The notes: a model not told the origin generated them from the sequence alone. A stretch of DNA of 64,000 nt from Dolomedes plantarius (GCA_907164885.2 OU015490.1:10190516-10254515), one strand, 5' to 3'. Shown: positions 10,723 to 22,387, numbered from the stretch's first letter. Numbers and translations: made by a program.

Positions 10723-11241
10723 CATGTTCTGTTGCTAATAGTTAATAATACAAAACTAAAAGATTAAAGTTAATAAATAACTACTAAAATGTAAATATAA
10801 ACTAGTGTAATTAAATAAAAAATAATAACTCTTAGTCATAATAAATGTCTAAGTTAACATAGGTAATTATTTCCTAAAAAACAGCGTCCTTTGTAAGTCT
10901 GATGGTGAATCCATTTACTCCATGGTTTCAATGTTTGTGATGTCAGTCTTCTTGCCGTCTCCTTAACTTAACTTTCACTTTGTCTGGAGCTGAGTTTGGT
11001 GTTCAATGATAAAGCCACTATTTATTCACTTCTTCTGTTTCTTATGGATTGTACGGTGTCTAAGTATGTTTATTGCTCAGATCATACTTATTAGAAACAA
11101 TCCATTGTATTTTTGACAGTATCGGCACCGCTCAAGACAAGATGCTGTCTAAAACCTATTTTTCATTTATCTTTTTATGTTTTTAGTTCCTGGCTCTTGG
11201 GGTTCTGAGCCTTAACTGGTTTTTCACTTTCAACTTTGTCT

Positions 11242-11242
<1 letters not shown>
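10723..11242. other. No gene recognised
   Basis: AT-rich with mixed-composition stretches (10900-11200). No repeat ends or exon signals identified. Confidence 0.4.

Positions 11243-11269
<27 letters not shown>
11243..11269. repeat. (TA)n array at MITE border
   Basis: Short TA array that provides the TA target of the MITE starting at 11270. Confidence 0.9.
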
Positions 11270-11272
<3 letters not shown>

Positions 11273-11442
11273 TGAAATCTCGATCTATCGTTTTCCAAGG
11301 GACCGATTGAAATGAACGATAAATGCGGGAAAACGATAGATGCGGAAACATAACAAAGCAATATGATCTTTGGGACTGGATAAAATGAACGACACATACG
11401 GAAAAACGATGGATCCGAAAATGATCGATCGAAATTCCACTG
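11270..11442. mobile_element. pogo-like MITE, CAGTGRAATCTCGATC family, copy 1
   Basis: 173 bp between TA dinucleotides. Left end CAGTGAAATCTCGATCTATC; right end inverted CAGTGGAATTTCGATCGATC. Internal AACGATARATGCGGGAA segments occur as subterminal copies. The copy at 51578-51750 is exactly the same length and also sits in a TA array. Confidence 0.8.
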
Positions 11443-11452
11443 TATATATATA

Positions 11453-12861
11453 CACTGCTGGCCACCCAAATTGCAACACCAAGAAAGACAAGAGATATCA
11501 CAACAAAATTTATTTTGTAGATAACATGTTGACCAAGTATCAAATGATTAAATTTATAGACTTCTGTGAAGTGTGGTTCCTGCCAAAATCAGTAGCCAGA
11601 GTAGCCGCCATTGTTGGAGATCACCGCTGCCACACGCCTCGGCATTGATTCAAAGAGACTTTGGATGAGTTCTTGGGGTACAGCAGACCAAGCAGCTTCC
11701 ACACGTTGCCAAAGTTGATCTGCTGTGGCAGCTGGGGATGGAATCTGGGTCAATCGTAGAGCAACCATGGACCACATGTTTTCTATCGGCGAAAGATCCG
11801 GAGAGCGAGGCGGCCAGGGAAGCAATTCAATCTGGCGATTGACGAAGAACCGTTGGACAATGCGTGCCACGTGTGGTCGCGCATTATCCTGTTGAAATAT
11901 GGCTGTGGGCAAGCCCTGAAGGTAAGGAAGGACAACTGGCTCCAACACCTAGGAGATGTAGCGCTGGCTGTTTAAAGTACCGGCAATGCGTACTAGAGGT
12001 GTGCGAGAGTGATATCCAATACCGCCCCATACCATAATACCCGGTGCAGGACCAGTGTGGCGGTGCATAACGCAGCTGTTCAGCATCCTCTCTTCACGGT
12101 GTCTCCAGACTCGAATGCGACCATCGTGGTGTTGCAGACAGAAGCGTGACTCGTCAGTAAAGTTAATTTCATTCCATTCTGCCGTCCACATCCTTCTGTC
12201 ATCGCACCATTGGCGGCGGAGACGTCTGTGGTTCTGCGTCAAGGGTAGACAAAGCAATGGACGTCTTGCGGACAGACCACTCTGCTGTAAACGGCGTCGA
12301 ATGGTACGCGCAGACACTGGATGATGCGTTACAGACTGCATGTGCTGTGCTATGGTTCGTGATGTGACTTAGCGATCCGTCACTGCCATGCGCACAATTT
12401 GCCTGTCATCACGTGAAGTGGTGCGCTGAGGTGGATGCGATCGAACACGCCGGTCCGTCGTACCCTCCTGCATCCAACGATCACATATCCGCATTACAGT
12501 TGTTTTGGTTTCGTCCAACACGACTACCGATTTCCCTGAAAGATAATCCACAATCTTGGTAGGCCACTATCCTTCCTCTGTCGAACTCGGGTACTTGATC
12601 AAAAGATGATTGCTGTTTTCGACGAGGCATAATTGATCGTTTTTTTTTGAAAAAACCACAAGAAAAACACAATTGCCGAACTTGAAATCGTCGAAATCTT
12701 CAAGCCTTAAATAGCGTGTTGAAGTGGCGCCACAGACGCGCGTGATGTGCGTCTGCGCTGAAATTCTAATCATTTGCATATCTCACCTCCGCTAATGCAT
12801 GTTGTAAATTTCATGCTATTTGCATGTTTCCTTCAGGGTGTTGCATTTACAGTGGCCAGCA

Positions 12862-12864
<3 letters not shown>
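11453..12864 (-). mobile_element. Tc1-type element, copy 1 (defective)
   Basis: 1412 bp between TA target duplications (11451-11452, 12865-12866). TIRs of about 30 bp begin CACTGCTGGCCAC at both ends, differ at a few inner positions, and include GCAACACC. One transposase reading frame occupies most of the interior. It is inserted inside a TA array next to a pogo MITE. Closest relative in the window is 39723-41131. Confidence 0.9.
11589..12630 (-). pseudogene. Tc1 transposase pseudogene (three lesions)
   Basis: Minus-strand frame starting at ATG 12630-12628 (MPRRKQQSSFDQ) encodes an N-terminal paired-type helix-turn-helix (GRIVAYQDCGLSFREIG) and a DD34E catalytic domain. The first Asp is intact (FTDESRF), the second is in QQDNARPHVA and the Glu is in SPDLSPIENMW. 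Lesions: one extra A near 12505 (frameshift, after GRNQ), TAA at 12371-12369, and TAG at 11951-11949 where the other copy has GAG. Expected length is about 346 residues, as in copy 2. It cannot make transposase, but its ends may still be mobilised in trans. Known family role: cut-and-paste transposition into TA. Confidence 0.9.

Positions 12865-12926
<62 letters not shown>
12865..12926. repeat. (TA)n(TG)n compound microsatellite
   Basis: TA array followed by TG array, directly abutting the Tc1 end; it is the other half of the array into which Tc1 inserted. Confidence 0.95.
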
Positions 12927-14591
12927 AGCGTGTAAGTAATAATGCCATACCAGGTTTGATTCTATTCCAGTCTTGTCTTTCCCGTTATATGACTAAATTC
13001 CGTGTTCTTTCTATATGCGGTTGGATGTCGCCTGGGCATATGGAACCACAGAGGGTCACGTGTTAAACAGATAATAAATTTCATAAATACAGGTGTTAGC
13101 GTCGGTACTATGGGCTTGAAGATTGATTTATGGATTGAGCGGACGCTATTATCCATTCTATCTGCTTCAAAATATGTAAATAGCTTCTACTCTTTATATA
13201 TGTAATATAATATGCTTTATTTAACCTCAGCAATTGAAATTGGACCTTTATTTTCTAAGTTTCTACAACAGTGCACCAAGAATTCATTAACTTTCTTTTC
13301 ATATTTAAGAGCTAAGTTCTTGTAAAAATGAACATTTTAAGTCTTTTTATATTCACGTCAATACGTTTCAGTTCACCGGTATTACTATAAATTCGAAAAG
13401 AACCGCATTAATCACTTGTAACGTAAAATTTGTACATAATTGAAAACCTAACTAAACCTAACCTAAATCGGTGTAATAATAAAAAGCTCATGAATGATTC
13501 CTTAATAGTATAAACGAGCCTTTTTCCCTTTTAGCAACAGCAGTTGCAAGAGCTATTCCAGCCCGAATTATTCTATTTAATGATAAAATCACTGCAATTC
13601 CTTCTGTTCAGATAATTTAATCCGTTAAATACAACACTTTTGAAACGAAATGGAAAACTGCTTCTTTCTATGACTCTCTCGGTGAAAAACTGTTTTGAAC
13701 TTTCTCTTTCGGAAAATGTGTTCGCGAAGTGCAACATTAACTCTTTTAATAACCACTTTAATTGCACTTTTTTAAGTCCCGTATTTTTGGACGCCCTAAG
13801 AATGAGGTCAACTTTTTAAATCAGAAATGTCCCACTTTCCGTCTGAAACACTCTTTAGAGCTAGGTTTATATATATCTACTATATGTTTTATATATATAT
13901 CCATCCATATATATGCAGTATATTTTTGTTATAGCTAAAATAACTTTAACATAAAGTTATTTTAGCATAAAGTTATTTTAAGTACTCCCCAAAGAGGAAT
14001 ACTACTTTAAGTAAATATGCTTTAACTGCGTTAAAGTTGAATTCAGTCTTCGAAAAGTTCAAGCGCGATTTATATTTTAAGCACCTGAAAGAGGGAGTTT
14101 TAGAATTACATAATCGTTTCTGTTTCTTCTGGAACTTTCAAAGGTGCTATCTGATTAGGAATAAGGTCTGGAGGTAATAGTTTAAATTGTTTATGGTAAA
14201 GTTCATACTATTCTGAAGAGAATCTAATAGATTTAGAATGATTTGTGTGGACGATGTAAGAGAAATGGTCTTAAAGTGTTGAGTGATTAACTTTCCATCC
14301 GCGCTGAATTCGAAAATGGGATTTAGTTGTAGGAATCTAAAAGAGAATTTTGTGTTTGTATTACTAAGCATACTTGTCTCAAGTGGAAGGATCAAATATT
14401 TACCACAGAGTTATTTTGAGATTTCGTTCGTTCATTTGCCGTATTCGACCAAAATGTTTCCGAAGTTGGGATTTAAAGTAGTATCAAAAATTTGATTTTG
14501 AAATTCATTGTTTTTTGAAAGACCTTTCGATAAAATACTTTTCTATGTAGCAATTTGGGAATTATTTTAAAATTTTAATCTTATGTCAACA
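12927..14591. other. No gene; contains a perfect 15-bp hairpin
   Basis: AT-rich. At 13934-13966 GCTAAAATAACTTTA, a 3-base loop, then TAAAGTTATTTTAGC, followed by another direct copy of ATAAAGTTATTTTA. Otherwise no repeat ends or exon signals seen. Confidence 0.45.
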
Positions 14592-14925
14592 CTAACTGAA
14601 TACCCGTACTTTGCTACGGAGTACATTCAAATTAAATACAACGGTCAGTGTATGCAATTAATGCCAAAAAAATATTATAATAAATACAACAGTCAATGTA
14701 TACAATAAATTTGTATGTTTAGTATACATAAAAACATACTAATTTGAATCAAATTCTTCAAAAACTTCCATATTAATTAGTCTAGTGGTTAAATTTGTAT
14801 ATTTTACAGTATTTTAATTTTTCTTCGTCAATTTATTTCGTAGTTATGCTCTTGATGCAAAATTAATTTAAAGTATCACAAAAAGAAAAGAAACTACGTG
14901 ATCAGCATTTAATAATCTCCTTCTT
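14592..14925 (-). mobile_element. Helitron family 1, 3' part only (minus)
   Basis: Minus-strand 3' end: CCGTAGCAAAGTACGGG, TATTCAG, TTAG where other copies have CTAG. The body matches the other copies up to GATCAGCATTTAATAA at about 14924 and then stops, so the 5' half is lost. Confidence 0.65.
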
Positions 14926-16300
14926 CTCCAATTCCTTCCGTCCTTAGCGGAGCTGTTGTCCGTTTTCAGGGGGGCCATTCTGGCCCGCCCCTCACTTTCA
15001 TTGGGCAGTGGGCTGTTTTTCTTTCAGTGGTTCCTTCCCCAATTGGTTCTTTATTAAACCGCCTCTGTCGCCTCTGTCCATAGTCTATGAAGTAACTCCC
15101 CCACCATAATTTTATTTTGCAAAACAACTTTGACCTTTCTCATCTGACGTTTTTAGTGTGGGCCATAACATAACGACCATCCATCTTGTAAAACTTAGAC
15201 TTTAGATCGCTATCACTGGCCACACCGACAGCTATTCTTCTATTTTTATTGGTTTACAAGCCTGTATTTACCCCTGCCTCTGCATCCTTTATAATACATT
15301 CGTTATTGGCCACACACCGTGGGGAATTATACCATTTCACTTCTACACTGGTCTTTTGCAACATATTGTTCTTTTGCAATTTAAAGATAAAACTCTCCAG
15401 TTTATACTTTTTATAAATAATCAAAGCACAGGTATACTTTTTAAAACGGAGTTTTTATGATTGCGTAACCAAATATAAAATAAAAAATAAATAACTTCGA
15501 ATTTTTTTCTATATAGATTGAGTGTTTTTGATAATTTATTACACAGCAGGTGAGAAAAATAAGTAAATGGGAATGCAACAGCCTAAAATGTCCATAGCTA
15601 AACAAAGTGTTTATGGGGACAAACAATGTAAGATTTACTTTGTTAAGATTCTTGAAAACGGTAAACTGGTATTTTCAAACTTCTGAAGCATGGATCTCAG
15701 CTGTCATTTCTGGATCACCTTAGCAAAAAATCTATGAATTCTGAGAAATGATAGTCCAAGGGTATTTTTATGAATTAAAATAAAAACAAATTGTTCATAG
15801 ATTGCTATAAATACAAAAGTAATATAAAGTTAACAACATAATATAAACAATGCAACAACCTAAAGTTTTAAATATCACAAAAGAATTTGTCCTAAAATTT
15901 GTCTTGATATTGAACTTCCTTCTGCTGTAAGGTCGTTTTTTCTAAACTCTTAGCTGGAATTCCAAGTGCTTTTGTATAACCTTGTTTTTTTTATCTGTTA
16001 ATTCACTTTCCACTCTTCTCTTTCAACTGAACAAATCACATTTTCCCTCGCTTTAAACATTCTCTCTTTACCACGTGACTACCTCTGTTCTGGAAGAAAT
16101 GACCTAGGGAGTTGGATTCCAAATAATCTGATGGTCTCAGGAATTCCTTAAGTATTTTAACATTTTTTTGTTACAAGTAACGGGTATTTTTATATCATCT
16201 CGACGAATAAATACCTATAATGTGACAGGGATCGTATAGTGGATTATTCTCTGTAAATATGATGACAATGATTACCAATACAGGTATAGAGTTGACAATA
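14926..16300. other. No gene recognised
   Basis: 14930-15340 is less AT-rich (for example around GGGGGGCCATTCTGG) and may be an old repeat, but no ends, boxes or coding frame are recognisable. 15341-16300 is ordinary AT-rich DNA. A small duplication (ATACAGGTAT twice) lies at the left border of the next element. Confidence 0.4.
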
Positions 16301-16493
16301 CAGGTATTCCTCGACTTACGACCACTCGCGCTTACAACCGAAATTTTTAAAGTAATTTTTTTCACTCAAAAAGACTGTCTCTCAAATGTACAGTAAATAC
16401 CTATATGTATTACATAATTATTAAAAAATATGATGCAATATTCTGCAGTACTGCAAAAATTTATGGCGCATTAAAAAAATTTATGATGCAATA

Positions 16494-17793
16494 CAGAGGC
16501 TGTTCGCACATTTTTTAGACGATTTTGGTAAGCGGTAATAAAAAATCGTTTGCTGCAAAAGAAATAATTGCAATTGTACTATGTTTTTAAAAGTCAAAAT
16601 TGTCGTCTGCGGCTTGAAAGTTTTGTGTTTATTCAAAATAGCGTTTTTAACAAAGCAGTGGTTCGAAGGCTACATTTCTGTTCTTTCCGAAGAGAAATAT
16701 GCATACTCCGTTATCCAAAAACTATGTGAGAGTCATGGTTTTGTGATATCTAAAGCGTCGATAGGTAATATCGTCAACAAGAAAGAAAAAAAACGTCAAA
16801 TTGGAGCCTCAAGTGGGACAAAAATTCCAAACAAATATCCAAGGAAAAAACGGACATCTTCGACTATTGCAAAGGTACGTTGTTTAATGTTAAAACAAAA
16901 TCCCCCTAGTCAAAGGACAGTTGCAAAATCATTAAAATGCTCGGTGTCCACTGTAAACAAAATGATAAACGTTGATTTAAATCTTAAGAAAGCGAAAAAA
17001 CGCAATGTGCATCGTCTTCTTCCAAATCATATCGCTGAACGCAGGACACGCTGCAGAATTCTATATGAGAAACATTTATCCAAAGAAAAATGGAAAACAA
17101 TTGTCACAATAGATTAATCATGGGTGTATTTAAATGATTGCAACAAAAAAGATCCCTTTATTATCATAAAAGGGGAGAAAAAATTTTAAGTACATGGTTC
17201 AAAGAATCGAAAGAAAGTTTTTCTAAGGGATTCATGATTGTTGCTGGTTTTTCTTATAATGACAAGTTAAAAATAAAGAGAGTGGAAAAAATGTCAAGAT
17301 TAACTCCAAATACTATTAGGAACATATTTTATCGCCAATTTTTCTGAATGAAATACCATCGCTTTACCCACAATGCCATCAATCTGTGAGACTCCACCAG
17401 GACAAAGCTATCAGTCACACATCAAAATCCACTGTAAAATTCCTAAAAGAAATGGAACAAAAAACTGGTATCAAGGCCATACCCTTCACAGATATCCCTA
17501 CTAAATCTCCCGATGTATCACCTATGGATTTTTGTGCTTTCGGACTTTTAAAATCTGCATTATCCAAACATCGTCCCAAAACCCTTACAGGACTCTGGAA
17601 AGCTGTTCAGGAGGAATGGGATAGAATACCTCTTCTGACACTTCAAAAGGCATTATTATCCTGGAAATTGCGGTGTCGAAAGATAGTTCAGAATAAGGGA
17701 TGTCAAATAGAACATTTAAAAAACAATAATTTTATGTAATTTAGTTTTGTGAATACAATATACATCGTCTAAAAAATGTGTGAACAGCCTCTG
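16494..17793 (+). mobile_element. DD41D mariner-superfamily element, copy 1
   Basis: 1300 bp between TA duplications (16492-16493, 17794-17795). TIRs of about 30 bp, CAGAGGCTGTTCGCACATTT at the left and the same with one change at the right. Its transposase is broken. A second, internally deleted copy is at 57569-58399. Inserted within a Tigger-like element. Confidence 0.85.
16581..17739 (+). pseudogene. DD41D transposase pseudogene
   Basis: Three pieces in different frames together cover an N-terminal DNA-binding region and the catalytic domain. Piece 1, 16581-17117, includes KFLKVKIV-type start, the HTH-like SQRTVAKSLKCSVSTVNKM, and the first Asp in KTIVTID, where TAA replaces the next codon (expected Glu). 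Piece 2, 17138-17347, contains GFMIVAGFSYNDK. Piece 3, 17386-17739, contains HQDKA (second Asp) and SPDVSPMDFCAFG (third Asp). Counting residues between the second and third Asp gives 41, so the triad is D-D-41-D, as in the rosa/Visitor-type branch and unlike mariner (34) or Tc1 (34E). Two frameshifts and one stop make it inactive. The exact start is uncertain. Confidence 0.85.
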
Positions 17794-17843
17794 TAGTTCG
17801 ATATTCACACGATAAATCAAATTAACCTTCATTGGCTTCAGAT

Positions 17844-18136
17844 ATGGCTCCAGCTTTTCATTATATTAATAAAGGACTACAACAGTTAGAAGCAATGGAT
17901 CCAAATGGAGAAAGATTCACACATGTAAATCGTCGTATTGAGGAAAATCTGGCTTGCTACCAGACAATATACAAGGAAAAGAAGACGCAAACTGTTCAAA
18001 CTACCTAGGATAACTTTGTTGAAAAAAAACTTGCAACGTATCTTCTGTCGTAGAATCTGAACCAATGGATTGTACTAACATAATAAGTAGTAATGACGAA
18101 GAAAAATTTATGTCTTCTAAATACAATGTATTTTAA
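17844..18136 (+). pseudogene. Tigger (CENP-B/pogo type) transposase C-terminal remnant
   Basis: Plus frame from ATG 17844 reads HYINKGLQQLEAMDPNGERF, VNRRIEENLACYQTIYKEKK, TQTVQTT then TAG and DNFVEKK. The GLQ-x-EAMD-x-ER and NLxCYQxIYxEKKxxxxQTTLDxF pattern is the C-terminal tail of Tigger-family proteins. The TAG stands where Leu is expected, and a frameshift in the poly-A near 18025 moves to a frame ending SSKYNVF at TAA 18134-18136. The DDE domain is missing, probably deleted before or with the nested insertion. Confidence 0.7.
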
Positions 18137-18269
18137 ATTATGTATGAAAGTAAAAAGTATATGTATGTGTATATACAAAAATAAAATTGTTTGAAACTCG
18201 ACTTACATCCAACTCAACTTACGACCAATGTCTCGGTCACTATCTCTGTCGTAAGTCGAAGAATATCTA

Positions 18270-18548
18270 TTATTTGTTTATTATATAATATATAATATAT
18301 TTATTTAAATAATATTTCGACACAAATATATTTACGCATAAGCATATTCAAATTCATATATACAGATAAAATATATAATTCAGTTCATTTGAAATAAAGC
18401 AATTCATCACTCCCTCATTAAATTCAATTGACTTCCTCTCATTACATTCGAGTAACTCCCTAACTTCTTATCTATATAGTTAAACAATTCTTAAATTGGC
18501 GAAAGAGCATCTTCAACTGACAGGATGGAAAACACAGAGTCACTGTAC
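18270..18548. other. AT-rich spacer
   Basis: Nothing recognised. Confidence 0.4.
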
Positions 18549-18741
18549 CTTGGTTTGGTTGCCTGGTCATCGAGTGACGCCTGGAAAATTCTTCACGGCA
18601 TGGATTACTGGAGTCTTTGACGGCAGGGCTCTGGCCTTGAGGTGGACTGCACGATGAACTCATTGGCGTAGACTTATTCTGCTGATGCGGTGGAGCTGTG
18701 GGTGTTGTGAGTTTTTGTATGGTCCATGCTCTCAGATGCAT
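18549..18741 (-). CDS. Possible coding exon, Ser/Pro-rich, unidentified
   Basis: Minus-strand open stretch of about 64 codons ending AACCAAG|GTACAG, a good donor at 18548-18547. The peptide is disordered in character: TPTAPPHQQNKSTPMSSSCS, PPQGQSPAVKDSSNP, EEFSRRHSMTRQPNQ, with an RRHS kinase-type site. GC content is clearly above the flanks and the other frames are interrupted. The upstream acceptor is weak (no pyrimidine tract on this strand), so the 5' limit is uncertain. No domain is recognised. It could be a linker exon of a channel or signalling protein, or a chance frame in an old repeat. Confidence 0.3.
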
Positions 18742-19608
18742 TTGCTCGTTTCAGCGGTCATCATGGGTTCCCTTCACAACGTAGCTAGGTCCTATATCTA
18801 TTTCTAAATCCTCATTCTTTGCTTCTTTCTATCTTACATATCTCCATATCTCGTCTTCACCTCTCTTTAATATCCTTCTTCCCCTTCATTATTTACCCCC
18901 TTGGCGATCTTATTGGTAGCTTCTTCTGATTCTTTGCCCTCCCTGAGCCCTATTATTGGCTTGAGGGTATATTTAAATGCTTGACTCTGCCCAATCCTTT
19001 CTTATGGGCGTATTCCACATTTCTATCTTCAAATTGCCATTTTGCTTTCACACACTACCTAATTCTCACACTCCCCGTCCCCGACTTCATTAGCCTCTGA
19101 ACCGTTGACAACTTGCACGTGTGGTTCACTCTCTCTTCCATAAATTCTCACTCTCTTCTCGTTAGTGCTAAAATATCTTTGGTTCTCTCTGTGCTGTATC
19201 GTTTCTCTTGCCTTTCCCCATCTTATCAATGGCCTTTATATTCTATTTATGACGTGTTTTCTTCTTACAAAATGGGTTTTTAACTCGGTATGTCCCCTTC
19301 TTTCAACACAAAATGTCAACACCCCGGGACATATAATAGCAGTCCATTTCGAACCGTAATAACAATGTATGAATATCCCATTTCAAGTACCCAAATCCAT
19401 TTGATGTACACGAAGTTATCTTGGAAAATTCTAGATACATTTCCCCATTTCTTTTAAAGAAATTTGTGAACTTCATTTGCAAGACATCCGAAGAGACAAT
19501 CACACTTTAGACTCCGCGGTTTAAGGAAGAACTGTAACTGTTAGTTCGAATCTATTAGTCGGTTTCAAACTTTAAAGTGGATTTTAAGAAAGTTGGGTGT
19601 TTTTGTTT
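18742..19608. other. Pyrimidine-rich region, no gene
   Basis: From about 18790 to 19260 the plus strand is strongly C/T-rich (many CTCTCT and TTCTTC runs). No frame, box or repeat end could be supported. It lies just upstream (minus sense) of the possible exon at 18549-18741. Confidence 0.4.
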
Positions 19609-19851
19609 CCCTTTCAGGGATAACAACCTCCCCCATTTGCACGGTGCAGATTTTTTTCCCGATTTTTTTAACCTAAAGAATCTTGAAAATCTTTTCAATT
19701 AAAGGTTGCAAAATGTTTTTACTTTTTTAAACTGATAACAGATGGCAGTATTAACCCTTTTTCTGCTCATTTAACTGGAATATATTGAATGCAAGTGAAA
19801 AAAAGACTAGATATAGGCGCTTGCACTTTGCAAACGGTGCCCCTCAAAGGG
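19609..19851. mobile_element. CCCTTT...AAAGGG MITE, copy 1
   Basis: Ends CCCTTTCAGGG and CCCCTCAAAGGG, 243 bp. Interior shared with 46435-46681 and 56301-56545: TTTGCACGGTGCAG, CTGATAACAGATGGCAG, GAATGCAAGTGAAAAAAAG. TTAA is preserved at the other two copies but is GTTT/AATG here, so this is the oldest or a rearranged copy. Confidence 0.75.
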
Positions 19852-21167
19852 AATGTTAGTAATTTTTTTTTTAAAGACCAGACACTTCAGAATCTGTTGA
19901 GCCCCCCAAATAAGAAAAAAATTCTGATATAGACGTGATGTACGGTTAACTATTTGTCTGTTGAAGGTATTTAAAATCATAGGGAATTTATTTATGAAAT
20001 TAAGTATTTCGAAACCTGGCCAAGTAACACAAGACTATTGGGAAATTGTAGGGCAACCGCTTTCAGCATACTTGGCCAACAGTTGGATTTGGCCATTGAG
20101 GTTATGTTGAAACAACGGTTGGCACTGCAGCTCACCCAACGGTTGGCTGTTAGTTGGCCAAACCGCTGGGAGAGCAGTTCGACTCTCATTTGAAGTTGGG
20201 ACATTAATTTATATAGATATTATTTCTAGAAGGGGATTTTTTCTGACCATCCCTTTTTCTCCATACTTAACCAAAATCGATAAATGAGGTACCATTTTAA
20301 AGACCAAGATCTCAACTTCTGAGGAATTGTTAATTTAGAATTACACATTGTATTGTTTGTTTGAAAATTGAAGTAAAAAAAAAATATAAATTTTTTCTTC
20401 CGCTAGATGACGTGCGTGCGATCACTGAACTTTCAAATTTTAAAATCGTCTGCTTTTATTATTTGTCTGTGAATAAATTAATAAGTTTCTTTCTTAGCAA
20501 CACCCGCGTAGGTGTATATTATTCGTTTTGCATGTAAAAACAATTTGTTTGGACTAAAATCTATTTTCTTTCCCCTTGAAAAACTTTTTATGAGTGATAT
20601 TTTCTTTTGGTATGTCTTTTTAGAGTTTAATTTAATTTATTTATTCAATTCTATGCACACAATTGAATTACATATGACAAAATTCTACGAAGATATCAAG
20701 GAAAAGCTAATCTGTCTCATAATTAAAGGATAATCAAAATAAAGGTGTTAAATGAAAATGAAGGATGTGAAAATCGAAGAAAAAAATAAGATCGCATATG
20801 AAAATTTCTCACGGGACACCAAGTACTTTATAATTATTGATTCAAATTTGTTTCTTGAAGTTTTGCCAATGGTAACTATTCCCAAACGGTGTAACGAAAA
20901 TGTGCTTTTGGGCCAACATATGTGTTACTTAGGATACTGCTCCCATAATAAAGTAGCCATAAAGAGTTCGAGGTGTTGATAGTCCAATGTCATACAGAGA
21001 AATGTCAGCGGCTTAAAAAAAGTATTTCGAGATTGTAGGAAGAATACTGAAACCTTATCTTTAAATTGCTTATCTTTTTATTCTGGAATTTTCAAACAGT
21101 ATTTTAACGTATGGGGAAAGACGCAATAATAGACCCTGAAGGGAAAGAGGATCTATATATACTTTAA
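19852..21167. other. No gene; contains a GTTGGCC-rich patch
   Basis: 20015-20170 is more GC-rich and repeats GTTGGC/TTGGCCA in both orientations about eight times (for example TTGGCCAACAGTTGG). No complete element was resolved. The remainder is AT-rich without exon signals. Confidence 0.4.
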
Positions 21168-21340
21168 ATTTAGGCCACCCATATCGTATAGTAATTAGTG
21201 TCGCGAATTTCCCAGCGTCAGGTTCGGGTTCGAACCCAACTAAGGAGGGGAAGTTCTTGTGGTGTCCCCTCATACTGGGAGGGTCTTTGGCTCACTTATA
21301 TGGTGCTTTCATAACAAAGTAGACAACAAATAAAGAGTAG
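21168..21340 (+). mobile_element. tRNA-like SINE fragment
   Basis: TCGTATAGTAATTAG (A-box-like) and GGGTTCGAACCC (B box) spaced about 35 bases apart, followed by a GC-richer body (AGGAGGGGAAGTTC, GTGTCCCCTCATACTGG). No tail or TSD identified. Confidence 0.45.
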
Positions 21341-22387
21341 ATGTCCAAAAGACAAACCCTGCCACATTATGAAAAAAAAACTTTTATTTGGTTTAAGGTT
21401 ATAAGATTCTAGTGAACTGGAAACCTCTGATATTATGATGAAATGAAAATAACACCAGTTATTTAAATGAATAGTTTATTTCCACAGGAGGGGAGTTTTG
21501 AACGTCCAGCATGAACTGCAAATACGTAATACCTAGTTAACCAAACAAGACTTATGTAGTGAAGCTTCAATTTATTCAGACTCATTTCTCTTCCCTATGC
21601 CGTAAGACGGCAAATAAACTGCATATAACATAACATAAATTCTAGAATCCTTTGTAATTTCACTGAATATTTAATTCCGTTTACACTATGAATAAATATT
21701 GAATAGAAGGCATGAATAAACTGCGTAGTCACGCCTGAACTTATTTAAACGTTTAATTAAATACTGAATAAATAACGAGGGAGGAATACATTAATGTTCC
21801 ATGATAATGCTTTGCAACTTTAAGCACATTTTACACACATCTTAAATTTGCAAGTACTCAGTCTAGGTGTCGATATGCAAAAACAAACCCTCACTTCAGA
21901 GCTTAAACGTATTTCCTTTATAATAACGTCAAAAAAATTAGATTGCTACTGATTAGCTGGAAATGACACTTTTTCCGGTTTCGATATAAAGGTAAGTTTT
22001 GGATTCTGCAAAGAGAATTTTAAGTGCTAAAGCAATTAAATAAGAACTTAAAATTAACCTCAAGGAAAAAAGTCGGTTTTTAAGTGTAAGTTTTAATGTA
22101 AAAACTCCAATTTGATAATCCTCAATTGGATTTACCAATAAACGCCAGTCTTGGCTCGTTTGCCTCATTCGACTAAAACACGAGAAAGGTTTATTTCTGT
22201 ACTTTTACTCAGACTATCAATTGAGGTACACCTGTTTCAACCAACGTCAAAACCAGCTATTTTGTCTAACTTTGTAGTTCTATTTTTTTTAAATGATTTG
22301 GTTACAAGTGTTGACAAATATAAAACATACTTTGACCACACGAGAGTTTTTATTGCTTTACCTGACTTTGGAATCCCAGTGGGTCAA
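21341..22387. other. No gene; old dispersed repeat segment
   Basis: 21640-21860 resembles 31060-31265: AATAAACT-x-TAGT-ACxxCTGAAC, AACGAGGGA-GAATACA and T-CATRATAAT recur in the same order. Divergence is high. Nothing else recognised. Confidence 0.4.

Larger units (their letters stand above)
16301..18269 (+). mobile_element. Tigger-like element, split by a DD41D insertion
   Basis: Left TIR CAGGTATTCCTCGACTTACG after TA; the right TIR is degenerate (GTCGTAAGTCGAAGAATATC, the inverse with some changes). A second subterminal copy (CAACTTACGACC) lies at 18214-18226. The CAGG ends and TA site fit pogo/Tigger. Without the nested 1.3-kb element only about 670 bp of it remains, mostly the 3' coding end. 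Confidence 0.75.

Noticed and set aside
11241..11543. Open frames across the pogo MITE and Tc1 border
   Set aside because: They run through TIRs and a TA array; chance frames in repeat DNA.
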